Assembly: GCA_013696065.1 (NCBI GenBank)
Contig: JACCZJ010000440.1
Location: 1-7,319, forward strand
Direction of reading: 5' to 3'
Length of the DNA stretch: 7,319 nt
Source of the DNA: Nocardioidaceae bacterium
GTDB taxonomy: Bacteria; Actinomycetota; Actinomycetes; Propionibacteriales; Nocardioidaceae
Shown in pieces: positions 5,276-7,319 of the stretch (its first letter is position 1; each line of letters starts with the position of its first letter). The notes beneath the pieces were generated by a model. That model saw only the letters and a list, made by a program, of their open reading frames with translations, did no database searches and was not told the origin of the DNA. Made by a program: the position numbers and the translations under genes.

Positions 5276-6436
5276 ATGACGACCGACCTCTACGCCACCC
5301 TCGGAGTCTCACGCGACGCGAGCCCCGAGGAGATCAAACGCGCCTACCGCAAGCTAGCGCGCCAGCTGCATCCCGACGTCAACCCTGACACCGCCACGCA
5401 GGATCGCTTCAAGGAGGTGACCCGTGCGTATGACGTGTTGAGTGACCAGCGCAAACGCGAGATGTACGACCTCGGCGGTGATCCGCTGTCTGCCAGTGGT
5501 GCCGGCGCAGGCTTCGGACAAGGCTTCTCTTTCACCGACATCATGGATGCCTTCTTCGCCCAGTCGGGAGGCAATCGCGGCCCCCGGCCAAGAGCGCGTC
5601 GCGGCCAGGACGCGTTGGTCCGCATCCAGCTCGATCTCGCCGAAGCCGCCTTCGGTGTCACGAGGGAGCTCAAGGTCGACACGGCGGTGACCTGCTCGCT
5701 CTGTACGGGTGTCGGCACCTCTCCTGGCACCGACGTCTCGACCTGCACCACCTGTCGCGGGCGCGGCGAGATCAGCCATGTGCAGCGGTCGTTTCTCGGC
5801 GAGGTCCGCACGATGCGGCCGTGCCCCACCTGTCGCGGGTTCGGCACCGTCATACCGGATCCGTGCAGCGAGTGTTCCGGTGACGGTCGGGTGCGGGCTC
5901 GCCGGGCTGTCCAGGTCGACGTTCCAGCCGGGGTCGACTCCGGGAACCGGCTTCAGCTGTCAGGCGAGGGAGAGGTGGGGCCCGGTGGTGGACCCGCCGG
6001 TGACTTGTATGTCGAGATCGACGTGGCGCATCACCTTGTGTTCACTCGACACGGCGATGACCTGTTAGCCACAATCACCGTGCCTATGACGGCGGCGGCG
6101 CTGGGCACGCGCGTCGAGCTCCCGACCCTCGAGGCTGACGTGGCCGACAATTCGTCGTCGTCGGTGGAGCGTTCGATCCCCATCGTCATCGAGCCAGGCA
6201 CGCAGTCGGGCGAGCAGCTCATCGTCCGCGGCAGGGGAGTGCCGAGACTGCACGGGACCGGGCGAGGAGACGTGGTCACCACCATCGTTGTCGAGACCCC
6301 GGCCCGGCTCGACTCAGAACAGGCTGAGCTCTTGCACCAGCTGGCCGTGCTGCGGGGTGAGGAGAACCCGACCGGCTCCGTTGAGCGACCCAAGGGCGTA
6401 TTCGACCGCTTCAAGGGAGCCTTCGGCGGTCGCTGA
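5276..6436 (+). CDS. dnaJ2: DnaJ co-chaperone (dnaJ2 type, with zinc centres)
   Basis: This is a 386-residue type I J-protein that stimulates the DnaK ATPase and delivers unfolded clients in the cytoplasm. The J-domain is at 1-67, with HPD at 32-34. A short Gly/Phe-rich linker at 71-101 follows (GAGAGFGQGFSF). The zinc-binding domain at 140-204 has four CxxCxGxG repeats: Cys140/143, 157/160, 183/186 and 197/200, all intact. The client-binding C-terminal domains (about 205-345) and a basic tail follow. Linkage to hrcA instead of grpE-dnaK marks it as the second DnaJ of actinobacteria. The ATG at 5276 starts exactly at the family N-terminus (MTTDLYATLG), and no other in-frame start lies just upstream. 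The ribosome-binding site is poor: GGAA seven or more nt away, or GGAG almost touching the ATG. This suggests translation depends partly on coupling to hrcA, which ends 31 bp before. Confidence 0.96.
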   Translation: MTTDLYATLGVSRDASPEEIKRAYRKLARQLHPDVNPDTATQDRFKEVTRAYDVLSDQRKREMYDLGGDPLSASGAGAGFGQGFSFTDIMDAFFAQSGGNRGPRPRARRGQDALVRIQLDLAEAAFGVTRELKVDTAVTCSLCTGVGTSPGTDVSTCTTCRGRGEISHVQRSFLGEVRTMRPCPTCRGFGTVIPDPCSECSGDGRVRARRAVQVDVPAGVDSGNRLQLSGEGEVGPGGGPAGDLYVEIDVAHHLVFTRHGDDLLATITVPMTAAALGTRVELPTLEADVADNSSSSVERSIPIVIEPGTQSGEQLIVRGRGVPRLHGTGRGDVVTTIVVETPARLDSEQAELLHQLAVLRGEENPTGSVERPKGVFDRFKGAFGGR

Positions 6437-6439
6437 CTC

Positions 6440-7174
6440 ATGACGTTGCCCGTGTTTGTGGTCGGTGCTGAGGCGCTGCAACGCGACAGGGTCGAGCTCG
6501 GCGGGGATGAAGGTCGCCATGCGGTGGTGGTCAAACGTCTACGGCTGGGTGAGCGCGTCACGCTGACTGACGCGCAAGGTGCTGGCGCCGACTGCGAAGT
6601 GGTGGAGGTGTCGCGGCGCGGCCTTGTTGCCCAGGTGCTGGTACGCCGGTCCGAGGCGGTGGCCGTTCCCGCCCTGACCGTCGTACAGGCCATCCCCAAG
6701 GGCGAACATGCTGAGCGGGCTGTCGATCTGCTCACCGAGATAGGCGTCGACACCATCGTTCCCTGGGCTGCCTCCCGCAACATCGTCAGCTGGCGGGGCG
6801 AACGGGAGGCCAACGCTTTGGGGCGGTGGCGGGCGACGGCGCAGGCGGCGGCCAAGCAGTCGCGGCGCTTGCGCTTCCCTGAGGTAACTGCGCTGCACAC
6901 CACGTCGGAGGTGGCAGAGCTGGTGGAGGCGGCCGATCTGGCGTTGGTGCTGCACGAGGGTGCGGTTGGTCGACTGGGCGAGTTCGTCCTACCCCAGTCC
7001 GGCGTGGTCGTCCTCGTTGTAGGCCCGGAGGGGGGCATCACCGACGATGAGCTCGCCTCCTTCGCTGCGCGTGGCGGCAGGCCTGCCCGGCTGGGCCCGT
7101 TTGTGTTGCGCAGCTCCACCGCCGGCGTCGTAGGCGCCACCGCCGTACTCAGCCGAACGCCCCGCTGGACCTGA
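6440..7174 (+). CDS. rsmE: RsmE, 16S rRNA (uracil-1498-N3)-methyltransferase
   Basis: RsmE is a 244-residue SPOUT-class enzyme that methylates N3 of U1498 in 16S rRNA of the small subunit using SAM. Residues 1-72 are the PUA-like RNA-binding part, with HAVVVKRLRLGE at 27-38. Residues 78-244 are the knotted catalytic domain: QAIPKGEHAERAVDLLTEIG (83-102), AAAKQSRRLRFPEV (136-149), VVGPEGGITDDEL (193-205) and LGPFVLRSSTAGVVGATAVL (218-237), which together form the SAM pocket and trefoil knot. The usual LRTETA is LRSSTA here, a mild change. The ATG at 6440 begins three bp after the dnaJ stop, with no clear ribosome-binding site at the right distance, so translational coupling to dnaJ is likely. 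It is the third and last gene of the operon inside the window. Confidence 0.95.
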   Translation: MTLPVFVVGAEALQRDRVELGGDEGRHAVVVKRLRLGERVTLTDAQGAGADCEVVEVSRRGLVAQVLVRRSEAVAVPALTVVQAIPKGEHAERAVDLLTEIGVDTIVPWAASRNIVSWRGEREANALGRWRATAQAAAKQSRRLRFPEVTALHTTSEVAELVEAADLALVLHEGAVGRLGEFVLPQSGVVVLVVGPEGGITDDELASFAARGGRPARLGPFVLRSSTAGVVGATAVLSRTPRWT

Positions 7175-7180
7175 CAGAGG

Positions 7181-7242
7181 GCCTGGCGCCGACCCCGCGT
7201 CTTGGCGCTGACTTGCCGCGTTTTGGCACTGACGGGGTGTTG
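7181..7242 (+). repeat. Three degenerate 20-21-bp tandem repeats after rsmE
   Basis: The units are 7181-7200, 7201-7221 and 7222-7242. All contain the core TGGCRCYGAC, starting at 7184, 7204 and 7225, and the first two end in GCGT. The minus strand reads as repeated VSAKTR when translated, which explains a long antisense open frame there but does not make it coding. The sequence is unrelated to the 22-bp repeat near hemW, but it occupies the same kind of place, just after a gene. Function is unknown. Confidence 0.65.
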
Positions 7243-7245
7243 AGT

Positions 7246-7267
7246 CGCCCAACAGTTGCGTTGGGCG
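7246..7267 (+). terminator. Strong hairpin downstream of rsmE, possible terminator
   Basis: CGCCCAAC (7246-7253) pairs perfectly with GTTGGGCG (7260-7267), an 8-bp stem with a 6-nt loop. It lies 72 nt after the rsmE stop, just past the short repeats. Only TT follows, so it lacks the U-tract of a classical terminator; many actinobacterial hairpin terminators are like this. It is the most likely end of the hrcA operon transcript. Confidence 0.5.
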
Positions 7268-7306
7268 TTCGCTCGGCCGCGGTGCGGCGTGGGGTGGAAA
7301 CTTGAG

Positions 7307-7319
7307 GTCAATATTTGAC
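7307..7319. other. AT-rich 13-bp palindrome at the window edge
   Basis: GTCAA (7307-7311) and TTGAC (7315-7319) are perfect inverted arms around TAT. It is AT-rich in GC-rich surroundings and lies where the next gene's control region would start. It could be an operator or part of a promoter (TTGAC is -35-like). The sequence is cut off, so nothing more can be said. Confidence 0.3.

Noticed and set aside
6031..7311. A 426-codon open frame on the minus strand with VSAKTR repeats
   Set aside because: It is antisense to dnaJ and rsmE, with Ser/Thr/Arg-rich composition typical of a shadow frame. The VSAKTR repeat is only the DNA repeat at 7181-7242 read backwards.

Overview
The window looks like a chromosomal housekeeping segment from a high-GC actinobacterium. 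The evidence is strong G/C at third codon positions, an actinobacterial DUF3097 protein, and a hemW / hrcA-dnaJ-rsmE neighbourhood. A member of Propionibacteriales would fit, but that is only an impression from protein style. There is no sign of a plasmid, phage, transposase or CRISPR array.

Layout. Positions 1-42 hold two inverted copies of a 22-bp repeat. They are followed by hemW (+, 69-1286), a radical-SAM heme chaperone. The gap after hemW holds a possible stem-loop and five tandem copies of the same 22-bp repeat in the opposite orientation (1347-1455). A minus-strand block follows, transcribed from about 4020 down to 1464: an MBL-fold metallohydrolase (3097-4020), a possible 36-residue CxxC protein (2931-3041), a DUF3097 protein (2078-2920) and a small DUF4870 membrane protein with a Pro/Gly/Tyr heptad-repeat tail (1464-1976). 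Divergent from it runs the plus-strand heat-shock operon: hrcA (4222-5244), dnaJ of the dnaJ2 type (5276-6436) and rsmE (6440-7174). The end (7175-7319) has a second short repeat family, a strong hairpin and an AT-rich palindrome. No stretch over 300 bp lacks a gene.

How the parts work together. HrcA is the repressor that binds CIRCE operators, and a near-consensus CIRCE lies at 4085-4111, upstream of hrcA, so the operon should be autoregulated and heat inducible. HrcA, the DnaJ co-chaperone and the rRNA methyltransferase RsmE are packed closely (31-bp and 3-bp gaps). Between the operator and hrcA is a roughly 130-nt leader that can fold into a long stem-loop. It also contains a six-codon upstream ORF ending on the hrcA ribosome-binding site.

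The main genes are well-known families. The less explained parts are the inverted repeat arrays around hemW, the structured hrcA leader, the small CxxC ORF, and the uncharacterised DUF3097 and DUF4870 proteins.
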